From NCBI RefSeq assembly GCF_021369635.1, contig NZ_JAJNBZ010000018.1, positions 41,952 through 105,951 of the forward strand: a stretch of DNA of 64,000 bases. Reading direction: 5' to 3'. The DNA is from Paenibacillus profundus. GTDB taxonomy: Bacteria > Bacillota > Bacilli > Paenibacillales > Paenibacillaceae. The notes beneath the pieces are model-generated. The model ran no database searches. It worked only from the letters and a program-made list of their open reading frames with translations, and was not told the origin of the DNA. Positions 1 to 8,365 of the stretch are shown here, piece after piece; the first letter of the stretch is position 1; each line of letters starts with the position of its first letter. The position numbers and the translations under genes are program-made.

Positions 1-1
1 T

Positions 2-265
2 GCCCAAGTGGCGGAGCAAATCGGTCTGGACGCCCATTCATTCTTGTCTGCGCTGCAAGATGAGCGCTATGCCAAGCAGCACGAAGAAGGACTCCGGCAG
101 ACAGAGAGCGTACGAGCGGTTCCAACGTTCTTCGTCGGCGACCGGGTTCTGCAAGGAATCCAATCCAAGGAAACATTGGAGATCGCACGTGACGAGGCCA
201 CACGGAAGGATGCAGCTCAACCGTCTGCTTCCTCGACCGACTCCTGCTCGATTGATGGCTGCTGA
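2..265 (+). CDS. DsbA-family oxidoreductase, C-terminal part (5' cut by window)
   Basis: Only the last 87 or so codons are present; the frame is open to the window edge, so the true start lies upstream. The segment VPTFFVGDRVLQGIQS carries the cis-proline (VPTF) and the strand-helix ending of the DsbA/FrnE thioredoxin fold, where the substrate-binding cis-Pro precedes a beta strand. The CxxC active site would be in the missing part. The C-terminal tail is Ser/Asp/Cys rich and ends in CSIDGC, an unusual Cys pair outside the fold. It is followed by a hairpin terminator at 298-347. The family fold is fairly sure; the substrate is unknown. Confidence 0.7.
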   Translation, partial: AQVAEQIGLDAHSFLSALQDERYAKQHEEGLRQTESVRAVPTFFVGDRVLQGIQSKETLEIARDEATRKDAAQPSASSTDSCSIDGC

Positions 266-297
266 TGTTAGCTGATGTTAATAATGACTTCATATAG

Positions 298-347
298 GAA
301 AAAGGACTTTGCACCGTCGGTTTACGATGATGGCCAAGGTCCTTTTT
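298..347. terminator. bidirectional rho-independent terminator
   Basis: The arms AAAAAGGACTTTG and CCAAGGTCCTTTTT enclose a loop of about 20 bases, with A- and T-runs on both sides. It lies between the convergent DsbA-family gene and the CoA-transferase, so it can end both transcripts. Confidence 0.8.
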
Positions 348-373
348 CTCATTCTTATCCATATCGCTGCATC

Positions 374-1939
374 TTACCTGAACAACTTCGCAGCCATCGT
401 CGTCAGCTGAGGACTGAGACGGGGCTGAACGTCCATTCGTGCAATAATATCCTCCGCAACGTCAACGCCCTGCGCCACTTCGATCAGCTCCAATTCCCCG
501 CGGCTTAACCGGAATACGGCGCGCTCCGTCACATACAGAACCTCAATGCCGCGCGACGCCGCATATGCGGCATGGAACGTCAGGTGCTCCACCTGCCGCA
601 CGAACTTGCGGTGCCTGCCTTCGCGAACAATGCGCAAGCCGCCGTCTGCGAACTCCACCTGCAGGCCGCCGGCCGTAAATGTCGAGCAGAACACCAGCTT
701 CTTCGCGTTCTGGCTTATGTTGATGAAGCCACCGCAGCCCGTTAGCTTGCCGCCATAGCGGCTCACGTTCACGTTGCCCTGCGCGTCTGCCTCCGCCATG
801 CCGAGGCAAGCCACGTCCAGGCCTCCGCCGTCGAAGAAGTCGAACTGCGACGGCTCGTCAATGATGGCTTCGGGGTGCGCGGATGCGCCGAAGCTGAGGC
901 CCCGCGCCGGAGTGCCGCCGATGGGTCCAGATTCGAGCAGCAGCGTCAGATCGCCGCGTCCGGCCTCCCAAGCGGCGTAACCGACGCCTTCGGGCAGGCC
1001 GATGCCAAGATTCACCACGCTATGCGGGGGAATCTCTTGCAAGGCGCGGCGGGCGATGACGAGGCGTTCGTCCCTGTCCATAGGAGGCGGCTCTGCCCGG
1101 GATGCACTGTCACCGCCCGCATATGCCGGGTTATAGTGTTCGGCGAACGTCATCGCATGCTCTTCCGGCTCCGCCAGCACGACGGCATCCACGAACACAC
1201 CCGGGATGACGACCTGCTTCGGGTCAAGCAAGCCGGCCGGCACTTTGCGCTCGACCTGGGCGATGACCAGCCCGCCGCTGTTGCGTGCCGCTTGGGCGAG
1301 CGCCAGCATTTCCAGCGTTACGGCTTCTCGTTCCATCGAGATATTGCCGCGCTCATCCGCCGTCGTGCCGCGCAGCAAGGCCGTGTGAATCGGGAAGGCC
1401 CGGTACAGCAGCTGTTCACGTCCGCCGAGCTGAACAAGCTCGACCAACTCTTCCCTTGTCGCTGCATTCAGCTTGCCTCCTTCCGCTCGCGGGTCGACGA
1501 ACGTGTGCAGACCGACATGCGTGACCGTTCCGCAGCGCCCGGCAGCAATATCGCGATACAAATGCACGATTACGCCTTGGGGGAAATTATAAGCCTCAAT
1601 CCGGTTGGCAAGCGCTAAAGCGCCAAGGCGCGGAGCCAAGCCCCAATGGCCGCCGATAACGCGCTTCACCAGCCCCTCGTAGGCCAGATGGTTCACGCCG
1701 CGCGCCACCCCGTCGCCTTGACCTGCCGCGTACACGATCGTCAGTGCAGATGGCGCTGCTTCCGTCAAGTAACGCCGCTCCAGCGCCGCCGTTAGCGCTT
1801 CTGGATTCGCACAGCCTGCGAATCCCCCTATCCCGACCGTCATCCCGTCGGCGATGAGGCGCACCGCTTCATCCGCGTTCATGAAGCGGACGCCTTGCCG
1901 CGGCGCCCGTGTCTTCGGCATAATAGGAACACCGTTCAA
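374..1939 (-). CDS. acyl-CoA:acetate/3-ketoacid CoA-transferase (two-domain)
   Basis: About 521 residues, the length of single-chain family I CoA-transferases (YdiF/propionate CoA-transferase type) in which both halves are fused. The N-terminal half has [10 protein letters not shown], the glycine-rich CoA-binding loop. The C-terminal half has LLESGPIGG, whose Glu is the expected catalytic residue that forms the glutamyl-CoA thioester. It would move CoA between acetate or acetyl-CoA and a short or keto acid in the cytoplasm. The start is taken as TTG at 1939, with GGAGGG eight bases upstream and the stop of the upstream reductase overlapping as TTGA. An ATG at 1921 lacks a clear ribosome binding site. 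Last gene of the liv-associated operon; the acid used is not known. Confidence 0.88.
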   Translation of the reverse strand: MNGVPIMPKTRAPRQGVRFMNADEAVRLIADGMTVGIGGFAGCANPEALTAALERRYLTEAAPSALTIVYAAGQGDGVARGVNHLAYEGLVKRVIGGHWGLAPRLGALALANRIEAYNFPQGVIVHLYRDIAAGRCGTVTHVGLHTFVDPRAEGGKLNAATREELVELVQLGGREQLLYRAFPIHTALLRGTTADERGNISMEREAVTLEMLALAQAARNSGGLVIAQVERKVPAGLLDPKQVVIPGVFVDAVVLAEPEEHAMTFAEHYNPAYAGGDSASRAEPPPMDRDERLVIARRALQEIPPHSVVNLGIGLPEGVGYAAWEAGRGDLTLLLESGPIGGTPARGLSFGASAHPEAIIDEPSQFDFFDGGGLDVACLGMAEADAQGNVNVSRYGGKLTGCGGFINISQNAKKLVFCSTFTAGGLQVEFADGGLRIVREGRHRKFVRQVEHLTFHAAYAASRGIEVLYVTERAVFRLSRGELELIEVAQGVDVAEDIIARMDVQPRLSPQLTTMAAKLFR

Positions 1940-2679
1940 ATAGATAGCCCTCCGTTCACTTCAATGACAGCGCCGTTAATATAATTCGCCGCGTCGGACG
2001 CCAGGAACAGATAGGCTTGAGCCACATCCTCCGGCCGGCCCAGACGGCGCAGCGGTACTTTATCCCGCATGCCATCGACGATCTTCTCTGGCATCTTCGC
2101 CACCATCTCCGTCGCGATAAATCCCGGCGCGACCGCATTCACACAGATGCCTTTATATCCGAGCTCTCGCGCCCACGTCTTCGTCATTCCGATGACGCCG
2201 GCCTTAGTCGCGGCATAGTTCGTCTGCCCGATGTTCCCCTGCACGCCGACGATAGAGGACGTGTTAATGATCTTGCCATGTCCTTGGGCCGCCATGTAAG
2301 GAGCGCCGTATCGGGTGCAATAGAACACCCCGTTCAAGTTCACGTCAATCACATCCTGCCACTGTTCCGGCGACATCTTCATCAGCATCGCATCGCGGGT
2401 AATACCCGCGTTATTGATCAGCACATCAATCGCACCGAAGCGCTCCATCGTCTGCTCCATGAGCTGCTGTGCGCTCTTGGGCTCCGCTACATTGCTCTTA
2501 ACGAAGATGGCACGCTCGGCCGCAGACGGTCCAAGCTCATTCAGCAATCGAAGTCCCGCCTCTTCATTGAAGTCCGCAATGACAACATTCGCTTCTGCTT
2601 CCATGAACAACCGGACGGCCGCTTCGCCAATGCCGTTTGCTCCGCCCGTAATAATTACCGTCTTATCGGTAAGCTTCAT
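1936..2679 (-). CDS. FabG-like short-chain dehydrogenase/reductase
   Basis: About 247 residues, the usual length of classical SDRs. Visible motifs are TGGANGIG (NAD(P)-binding TGxxxGxG), NNAG, the catalytic Ser-Tyr-Lys set (TSSIVG, then YAATK) and the C-terminal [11 protein letters not shown] typical of FabG/PhaB. It should interconvert a 3-oxoacyl and a 3-hydroxyacyl thioester (ACP or CoA). In this operon, beside CoA-transferase and thiolase, a CoA thioester is more likely than ACP. The ATG at 2679 has AGGAGG just upstream; the longer frame up to 2802 overlaps the preceding gene and is not supported. The stop overlaps the CoA-transferase start, which suggests translational coupling. Confidence 0.87.
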   Translation of the reverse strand: MKLTDKTVIITGGANGIGEAAVRLFMEAEANVVIADFNEEAGLRLLNELGPSAAERAIFVKSNVAEPKSAQQLMEQTMERFGAIDVLINNAGITRDAMLMKMSPEQWQDVIDVNLNGVFYCTRYGAPYMAAQGHGKIINTSSIVGVQGNIGQTNYAATKAGVIGMTKTWARELGYKGICVNAVAPGFIATEMVAKMPEKIVDGMRDKVPLRRLGRPEDVAQAYLFLASDAANYINGAVIEVNGGLSI

Positions 2680-2725
2680 AATGAATCCTCCTGTCTGCCG
2701 ACAATCCGCACTCGTCATGCGGATA

Positions 2726-3643
2726 TTAATGGTGATGAGTGGAGATCGATGCCTCCGCTGACAAGAACGCTTCCATCGCTTGCAGCAGCTGCGGTAAATC
2801 ATCGACGAGCGGGGAATGCCCGCAATTCTTCAGCGATATGAACTGCGCAATGTCTCCCAAGTCTGCCAGCGTCTCCGTCGTCATCGCTTCGTTAATGACC
2901 ATATCCCTCTCTCCGCGAAGCACGAGCGTTGGCGCTGCAATCCGCTTCACCGCGCCGCTGCCTGCCGCAGCTTCGTTGTCGAATACGCTGATGTTGAACG
3001 TATTCAACGCATAATACACATCCATCAAGTTCCGCTGCGTCAGGATATCGTCGATATACGCTTCATAGCGCGCTTCCTTAGGGCGATTCTTGTCATAGAT
3101 GACCGACTCATACAGCAGCTTCATGAATGCACGGTCACCCCGTGCATTCGCGTCCCATACCGATCGATTGCGCGCCAATGCTTCAATGCCTTCATAGGTT
3201 GCAATCCGCTTTGTCACATCTGGCAGCCCATTCTCACCGTCTTCATAGAATGGATACCCGCGCGTGGATACCGAGGCCAGCAGAATCAGCTTCGTGACCG
3301 CATCCGGCCAGTCTGCAGCCAACTCCATCGCTACACCGCCACCTGTGGACCAGCCCATGACGGCGAACCGTTTCAGTCCAACTGCGTGGGCAAACAGCTT
3401 CACATCTTCAGAAAATTGTTGCAGGGAACGAATCGGTTGATGGTACGTCGAGATGCCGAATCCTCGCAAATCGATCGCATACAGCTTGTAGCGCGCATCC
3501 AGTTGCTCCAGCATCACATCCCAATGATAAGAAGAATTCATGTTGCCATGAATGAGCAGGACGACTTCATCTCCACCTTCGCGTTCGCGATATCCGAGCG
3601 TTTCCCCGTTCGGCAGCAGCACCGATTTCAACTCTACCTTCAT
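2726..3643 (-). CDS. alpha/beta-fold hydrolase
   Basis: About 305 residues with the whole alpha/beta hydrolase pattern. LLIHGNMNSS forms the oxyanion region, GWSTGGGV is the nucleophile elbow (GxSxG), VLRGERDMVI carries the acid and NCGHSPLVDD the catalytic His. Such proteins act as esterases, thioesterases, lactonases or C-C bond hydrolases of the MhpC type. Its place between a ketoacyl synthase-like gene and a reductase suggests cleavage of a thioester or a beta-dicarbonyl intermediate, but this is inference. The ATG at 3643 has GGGGGAAG upstream and overlaps the stop of the upstream gene (ATGA), so the two are translationally coupled. No signal peptide; cytoplasmic. Confidence 0.85.
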   Translation of the reverse strand: MKVELKSVLLPNGETLGYREREGGDEVVLLIHGNMNSSYHWDVMLEQLDARYKLYAIDLRGFGISTYHQPIRSLQQFSEDVKLFAHAVGLKRFAVMGWSTGGGVAMELAADWPDAVTKLILLASVSTRGYPFYEDGENGLPDVTKRIATYEGIEALARNRSVWDANARGDRAFMKLLYESVIYDKNRPKEARYEAYIDDILTQRNLMDVYYALNTFNISVFDNEAAAGSGAVKRIAAPTLVLRGERDMVINEAMTTETLADLGDIAQFISLKNCGHSPLVDDLPQLLQAMEAFLSAEASISTHHH

Positions 3644-4692
3644 TGGACTTCCCCCCATTTCAAAGTGAGCGCCCCCCATGCATAGCCGATACCTGCCGCG
3701 GCCAGCACCACTACGCTTCCCGGATGAATCAGCCCTTGCTTCATGCCTAACTCTATGCAAATCATCGGGTCAAATTGACCAATATGTCCGAATTCGTCCA
3801 AATATACCGACCTTCGGTCTGGAATGCCTAACGCCCGGAGCACCGCTTCATGCGCCGAACGCTTCATATGAAGCAGACCGATAAAGCCAACCTGGTCGAT
3901 GCTATATCCGCTGTCACGTACCGAGCATTCCACCACTTCGGCGAAGCGGTCCATCGATACGGCGTCCAATCGATTTTTCATGCGCTCGGGGTCAGGCACA
4001 CGGAATCGCGGCTCCCCTTGCGCGATAAGCTCCGCCGTCAGCGGCTGCTTCGTCCCGCCCGCCGCGATGATGACATCTTCGGCGAAGGACCCGTCCGTTA
4101 TAATCGCCGTCTCCAACACTTCCGGATAAGCGGTGCCAGCATCTGAGCCCCGGCGCAATATCATTGCCCCGCCGCCGGCGCCGAGATTGATCATGAAACG
4201 CGTATAAGGATCGGTCACATCAATCAAATCGCCATTGCGGTATCCGCCTGCTAGCAGAACGGTCGAAATGCGCGCATCACCCCGCATCATCGACTTCGCC
4301 GTCTTTACAGCCATCAGCGTCGTGCAGCAGCGGGACGCCAGATCGAACCCCCATGCATTGATGGCTCCGATATCATGCTGCAGCTTAAGAGCAGCGGTCC
4401 ATACGGGATACTCCTTATGCTCTTCGCCGATGTAGATAACGAGGTCGATCTCTGCGGGATCGATGCCCGCCCGTTCTAACGCTTGCTGTGCCGCACGCAC
4501 TCCCATCGCGCAAGGGTGGTCTTCCGGTCCGGGGACCGGTTTTTGCCGAATGCCGAGCTTCGTCTCGACGATCTCCTGCGGTATACCGGACGCCTGCGCG
4601 ATATCCTCACTCGTCATCCGGCCTTCCGGTATGTAGACTCCTACCGAAAGCAGCCGAACCACGTCATCTGCTGTATTCGCGTTAACGTTCAT
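3640..4692 (-). CDS. 3-oxoacyl-ACP synthase III-like (thiolase-fold) enzyme
   Basis: About 350 residues, the size of FabH-type condensing enzymes. SRCCTTLMA holds the expected nucleophilic Cys, GLLHMKRSAHEAVL the catalytic His, and the C-terminal half has the usual GSVVVLAAAGIGYAWGA strand-loop. Where FabH normally has GN (GNTSAAS), this protein has FGHIGQFDP, so the active-site Asn seems replaced by His. That points away from standard fatty acid initiation and towards a specialised acyl-transfer or thiolysis reaction. It sits between a small unknown gene and the hydrolase in the liv operon. No fatty-acid synthesis genes are near. The ATG at 4692 has a GGGGGA box upstream. Confidence 0.75.
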   Translation of the reverse strand: MNVNANTADDVVRLLSVGVYIPEGRMTSEDIAQASGIPQEIVETKLGIRQKPVPGPEDHPCAMGVRAAQQALERAGIDPAEIDLVIYIGEEHKEYPVWTAALKLQHDIGAINAWGFDLASRCCTTLMAVKTAKSMMRGDARISTVLLAGGYRNGDLIDVTDPYTRFMINLGAGGGAMILRRGSDAGTAYPEVLETAIITDGSFAEDVIIAAGGTKQPLTAELIAQGEPRFRVPDPERMKNRLDAVSMDRFAEVVECSVRDSGYSIDQVGFIGLLHMKRSAHEAVLRALGIPDRRSVYLDEFGHIGQFDPMICIELGMKQGLIHPGSVVVLAAAGIGYAWGALTLKWGEVQ

Positions 4693-4693
4693 G

Positions 4694-4960
4694 TCATTCC
4701 ATCCCCCGTTTCATCCGCTGCTGCATGAAGAGCACCGCCTCTTCCCATGAAGCGACCGTCATCTCTTCCTGACCTTGGACATAAGTGACCCGAATGCGCC
4801 AAGCGTCACACAGAGCTTCATCGTGGTGCGCTTGGCAGCGGATGACAAACGAACCGACCGCCGTACCGCCTTCCGCTGCACCGCCTTGCTCTCCTTGGAG
4901 ACTGCATGCATTCGCCCGCTCATGCTTGCCGTATGCTTCCTTACTGTCGCCCGCCGTCAT
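4694..4960 (-). CDS. small conserved-looking protein in the liv operon, unknown function
   Basis: A frame of 88 codons that exactly fills the space between the LivM-like permease (its start overlaps that stop as ATGA) and the ketoacyl synthase-like gene one base downstream. This tight packing is the main evidence that it is expressed. The first third is rich in Gly, Ala, Glu and Lys. The rest (SFVIRCQAHHDEALCDAWRIR, then VTYVQGQEEMTVASWEEA) looks like a small beta-rich folded domain with two Cys and two adjacent His. No signal peptide or membrane segment is seen. I do not recognise the family. Confidence 0.55.
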   Translation of the reverse strand: MTAGDSKEAYGKHERANACSLQGEQGGAAEGGTAVGSFVIRCQAHHDEALCDAWRIRVTYVQGQEEMTVASWEEAVLFMQQRMKRGME

Positions 4961-5982
4961 CCCGCCCCCTCCTTCCGAATCGCATTGGAATCAGCCTGCA
5001 GTGATTGCTCAAGTCGGCGTCCTCTGCGCTTCAGCCACCAGAGGCGCAGCGTGCCAACAATTCCTGCCGGGAACAGCAGCACAACCACGATGTACAACAA
5101 GCCGAAAAAGATAATCCACCGTTCAAAAATCGGATGGAACTTGGCCAATTCCGATAATCCGTGATGCGCCCATTCAATAATGGAAGCGCCAATAATCGCG
5201 CCAAACAGCGTGCCTACCCCGCCGATAATCGTCATTAACAGAGCATTCAGCGTCATATCCATCCCGAAGACAGTCGTATTGACAAATCGCAATGTCAGCA
5301 CATACAGAGAACCGCTTATACTGGCCGCCATACCTGCAACGACGGTCGCAAACACTTTATAATGAACGATCTCATAGCCGAGCGACTCGGTTCGCTGTTC
5401 ATTTTCCCGAATGGCCAGCAGCACCCGGCCGACCGGGGATTGCGTAAAGCGGCGCAGCAGCAGGAACATAACCACCATGACCGCCAGCGCGGTGAAATAC
5501 AGGACAGTCCGGTCCTTCATCACGGACGGTATCGGAAACGTAAAGCCGTCATTGCCGTTCGTCAGCGAGCGCCATTTCTCAGCCAGCACTAATAGAAGTC
5601 CCGAGAACGCGAGTGTCAACATCGCATAAAAATGACTTTTCAACCGCAAGGACAGCATCCCCACAATATAACTGAGCAGAGCAGACAGCAGCACGCCGAC
5701 CAAGACGGACAAGAGAAGCGTTCCGATGGAAGCGTCGAGGCGATCGAGCATTACCCCGCTCGTGTAGGCGCCGATTCCGAAAAACATGCAGTGGCCGAAT
5801 GATACGATGCCAGTAAATCCGAGCAATATGTCATAGCTCATCGCAAAGACAGCGAAGATGCATATTTGTGTCATCAAAATAAGAAAGCTGCGCGAATCAT
5901 TAATAAAAGGCAACGCCGCCAGGCCAGCGACAAAAATAACGAACCATATCGTTCCGATTTTTGACGTTCTCATCCCGCTCAC
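4957..5982 (-). CDS. livM: branched-chain amino acid-type ABC transporter permease LivM
   Basis: About 341 residues with eight to ten hydrophobic segments and the family motifs SYDILLGFTGIVSFGHCMFFGIGAY near the N terminus (given here only as a region, residues about 45-70) and GGVGTLFGAIIGA near the C terminus, both typical of LivM permeases. With LivH it forms the membrane channel of an importer of the hydrophobic amino acid transporter (HAAT) family. The substrate of such systems varies from branched-chain amino acids to amides, urea and aromatic acids. The start is GTG at 5982 with GGAG seven bases upstream and overlap with the livH stop (GTGA); an in-frame ATG lies at 5973. Part of the livKGFHM operon. 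Confidence 0.9.
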   Translation of the reverse strand: MSGMRTSKIGTIWFVIFVAGLAALPFINDSRSFLILMTQICIFAVFAMSYDILLGFTGIVSFGHCMFFGIGAYTSGVMLDRLDASIGTLLLSVLVGVLLSALLSYIVGMLSLRLKSHFYAMLTLAFSGLLLVLAEKWRSLTNGNDGFTFPIPSVMKDRTVLYFTALAVMVVMFLLLRRFTQSPVGRVLLAIRENEQRTESLGYEIVHYKVFATVVAGMAASISGSLYVLTLRFVNTTVFGMDMTLNALLMTIIGGVGTLFGAIIGASIIEWAHHGLSELAKFHPIFERWIIFFGLLYIVVVLLFPAGIVGTLRLWWLKRRGRRLEQSLQADSNAIRKEGAG

Positions 5983-6839
5983 CCCTTTGCTCCGAACAAT
6001 CCCGACGGCTTAATGAGCAGCACAATGACCATAAGCAGCATATTTGCCGCAAGCGACAATTCCGGCACGTAGTAAGCCATAAATGCTCCTGATAAGCCAA
6101 CGAGCAGCGCCGCAAATGCAGAGCCCTGAATGCTGCCCATGCCGCCGATGACGACGACGATGAAGGCCAGAATAGCGAACTGCATGCCCATTTCGGCGAA
6201 GATAACACCCGAATACGGTGCCAGGAGTGCGCCGCCAAGCGCTGCCAAGCCGGCTCCCGCCATGAACACCAGCGTAAAAACGCGGCGGATAGGAATGCCC
6301 AACGCTTGCACCATCTCGGGATTCATGACGCCAGCTCGCACAATGAGACCGATTTTCGTCCGCTTTAATACAAACAGCAATCCGGCGAATACTATCGCTC
6401 CAATACAGATGATGAACAACCGATATTTGATTAAAATGACGCCCTCTACCTCCCAGCTGCCGTTCAAAAGCGGTGGTACATCTGCCTTGAGAGGATTCGG
6501 GCCGAACACTACCTTCAGCAGCTCGCTTAAGACGAGCATGGCACCTAACGTCACGAGAATTTGCTGAATATGATTGCCATACACCGGGCGAATGACAAGC
6601 CGCTCCAGCACGAGACCAAGCAGCATGCCGATGACAACGGCACCTAAGATGGCAACGAAGAACGAACCCGTCGCAGCATACAGCCATACCCCTCCATACG
6701 CTCCCCAAGCGAACAATCCGCCATGAGCAAAATTCAGCACGCTCATCAACCCGAAGATGAGCGTAAGCCCCGACGCCAACAGGAAGATAAGCATCCCCGT
6801 CGCCAGCCCGTTTACGAGTAAGTTAATGATGCCATTCAA
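5979..6839 (-). CDS. livH: branched-chain amino acid-type ABC transporter permease LivH
   Basis: About 286 residues, highly hydrophobic, with the LivH signature SVLNFAHGGLFAWGAY close to the N terminus and VIGGMGSIQGS towards the C terminus. It pairs with LivM as the second transmembrane subunit. The frame is open to 6905, which would overlap the livF end by 38 bases. A TTG at 6839 has GGAGGG nine bases upstream (6849-6854 on the plus strand) and gives the normal LivH N terminus (MNGIINLLVNG), so it is preferred. It overlaps the livM start. Membrane protein; substrate not readable from sequence. Confidence 0.88.
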   Translation of the reverse strand: MNGIINLLVNGLATGMLIFLLASGLTLIFGLMSVLNFAHGGLFAWGAYGGVWLYAATGSFFVAILGAVVIGMLLGLVLERLVIRPVYGNHIQQILVTLGAMLVLSELLKVVFGPNPLKADVPPLLNGSWEVEGVILIKYRLFIICIGAIVFAGLLFVLKRTKIGLIVRAGVMNPEMVQALGIPIRRVFTLVFMAGAGLAALGGALLAPYSGVIFAEMGMQFAILAFIVVVIGGMGSIQGSAFAALLVGLSGAFMAYYVPELSLAANMLLMVIVLLIKPSGLFGAKG

Positions 6840-6867
6840 TATTCGTGTCCCTCCGTTCACGGGCTTG

Positions 6868-7572
6868 CTATGCGATGCCCAAATATTTGCGTCTTGTCGC
6901 TTCATCCTGCTGCAATTCCGCCATCATTCCTTCAGAGACGATACGTCCTTCATCCATCAAGTAGTACCGATGTCCGATGCGGCTTGCCATCATGAAATTC
7001 TGCTCCACCAAGAGCACAGTCGTCTTCGCCTTCATCTGCTCAATAGCAAGCATCAGCTTCTCCACCATAATCGGAGCCAGCCCCTTGCTCGGCTCATCGA
7101 TGAGCAGCAGCCGATTATCGTTCACATAAGCCCGGGAAATCGCCAGCATCTGCTTCTGTCCTCCGCTTAACAGCCCGCTCTTGCGCCCCCAGAATTTATG
7201 CAAATCCGGAAACAGCTCCAGCACCCATTCAAGCCGTGCCTTCGTGTGGTCGTCGTTCAGCCTCATCGCAATGCGCATCGTTTCCCCTACGGTCAAATCG
7301 GGAAAGATCCCTTGATCCTCTGGAACATATCCGATGCCTTGCCGCGATATCCGATGCGTCGGAAGCGCTTCCACACGTTCGCCTTGAAAGCTAATTTCGC
7401 CCTTGGATACCGGATTCAGCCCCATGATCGAGCGGAGGGTCGTCGTCTTGCCCGCGCCGTTGCGTCCAAGCAGCACCGTGATTTCCCCTGGCACCACCTC
7501 GAAGGTCACGCCTTGTAAAATATGATATTGACCAATATGCGTCTCAATCCCCCGCACTTGCAACAGCGTCAT
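6868..7572 (-). CDS. livF: branched-chain amino acid-type ABC transporter ATPase LivF
   Basis: About 234 residues, the normal LivF length. Walker A is GRNGAGKTT, the Q-loop region is GYVPEDQGIFP, the signature is LLSGGQKQ and Walker B is LLLIDEPSKGL. It hydrolyses ATP on the cytoplasmic side of the importer together with LivG. The ATG at 7572 has GGGAGGG seven bases upstream. The start lies inside the 3' end of livG (overlap of about 29 bases), again pointing to coupled translation. Confidence 0.9.
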   Translation of the reverse strand: MTLLQVRGIETHIGQYHILQGVTFEVVPGEITVLLGRNGAGKTTTLRSIMGLNPVSKGEISFQGERVEALPTHRISRQGIGYVPEDQGIFPDLTVGETMRIAMRLNDDHTKARLEWVLELFPDLHKFWGRKSGLLSGGQKQMLAISRAYVNDNRLLLIDEPSKGLAPIMVEKLMLAIEQMKAKTTVLLVEQNFMMASRIGHRYYLMDEGRIVSEGMMAELQQDEATRRKYLGIA

Positions 7573-8350
7573 CGTACAACCCTCCCAAATAAGCCGCTTG
7601 AACCGTCTCATTGTTCATAATATCCTCTGGGCGGCCGTCCGCCAGCAGCTTGCCATTGAATAGCACTGCGATAGAATCAGATAAATCCAACACCATGTCC
7701 ATCTTGTGTTCGATCAGCACAATCGTGCGGTTGCCCGCTTCCTTCACTTTGCGGATGACTTCAAGAATGGCTGGCACCTCCTCAATGGAAATGCCGGCTG
7801 TCGGCTCGTCGAGCAGCAGCAGATCCGGCTGCAGCGCGAGCAGCATCGCCAGCTCCAGCTTGCGCTTCTCCCCATGAGCGAGGTAGTTAGCCATTACGCC
7901 AATCCGGTTGCCAAGCAGCACCATATCAAGCCAATGCTTCGCCTCCTCCTCGAACCTGCGGTACGCTTTCGCCGAAGCATACCAGTTCAAGCGGACACCC
8001 TGCTGCGACTGAACGGCTAGCCGCACATTTTCGAGCACGGTCAAGTTGGGGAATACGTTCGTAATCTGAAAGGAACGCCCCATTCCTAAGCGTGTGCGTT
8101 GAAACGGAGCAAGCGGCGTAATGTCCTTACCTTTGAAGCGCACATATCCAGCCGTCGGGCGCAGCTGTCCGCTAAGCAGATTGAATAGAGTCGTCTTGCC
8201 CGCGCCGTTCGGTCCGATAATGGACTTGAAGCGGTTGCGCTCCACCTTCAAGCTGACCTCTTGAACGGCCACATGACCACCGAATGCAATCGTCAGCCCT
8301 TCGGTTTCCAATATCATGTCATCTGCTTGATCCGTTCTCCTTCCACTCAT
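7544..8350 (-). CDS. livG: branched-chain amino acid-type ABC transporter ATPase LivG
   Basis: About 268 residues. Walker A is GPNGAGKTT, the LivG-specific region [19 protein letters not shown] follows, the signature region is [13 protein letters not shown] (the LivG variant of the LSGGQ motif) and Walker B is [11 protein letters not shown]. This protein pairs with LivF in the ATPase dimer. The ATG at 8350 is preceded by AGGAGGTGG and is preferred over the in-frame ATG at 8317, which has no ribosome binding site. It sits 15 bases after the substrate-binding protein gene. Confidence 0.9.
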   Translation of the reverse strand: MSGRRTDQADDMILETEGLTIAFGGHVAVQEVSLKVERNRFKSIIGPNGAGKTTLFNLLSGQLRPTAGYVRFKGKDITPLAPFQRTRLGMGRSFQITNVFPNLTVLENVRLAVQSQQGVRLNWYASAKAYRRFEEEAKHWLDMVLLGNRIGVMANYLAHGEKRKLELAMLLALQPDLLLLDEPTAGISIEEVPAILEVIRKVKEAGNRTIVLIEHKMDMVLDLSDSIAVLFNGKLLADGRPEDIMNNETVQAAYLGGLYDDAVASAGD

Positions 8351-8365
8351 GACCCCACCTCCTGA

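Noticed and set aside
875..1618. 247-codon frame antisense to the CoA-transferase
   Set aside because: Shadow frame of a GC-richer gene; no start signal and no domain.
2680..2802. N-terminal extension of the FabG-like protein
   Set aside because: The extension overlaps the hydrolase gene and has no ribosome binding site, while ATG at 2679 has a strong one.
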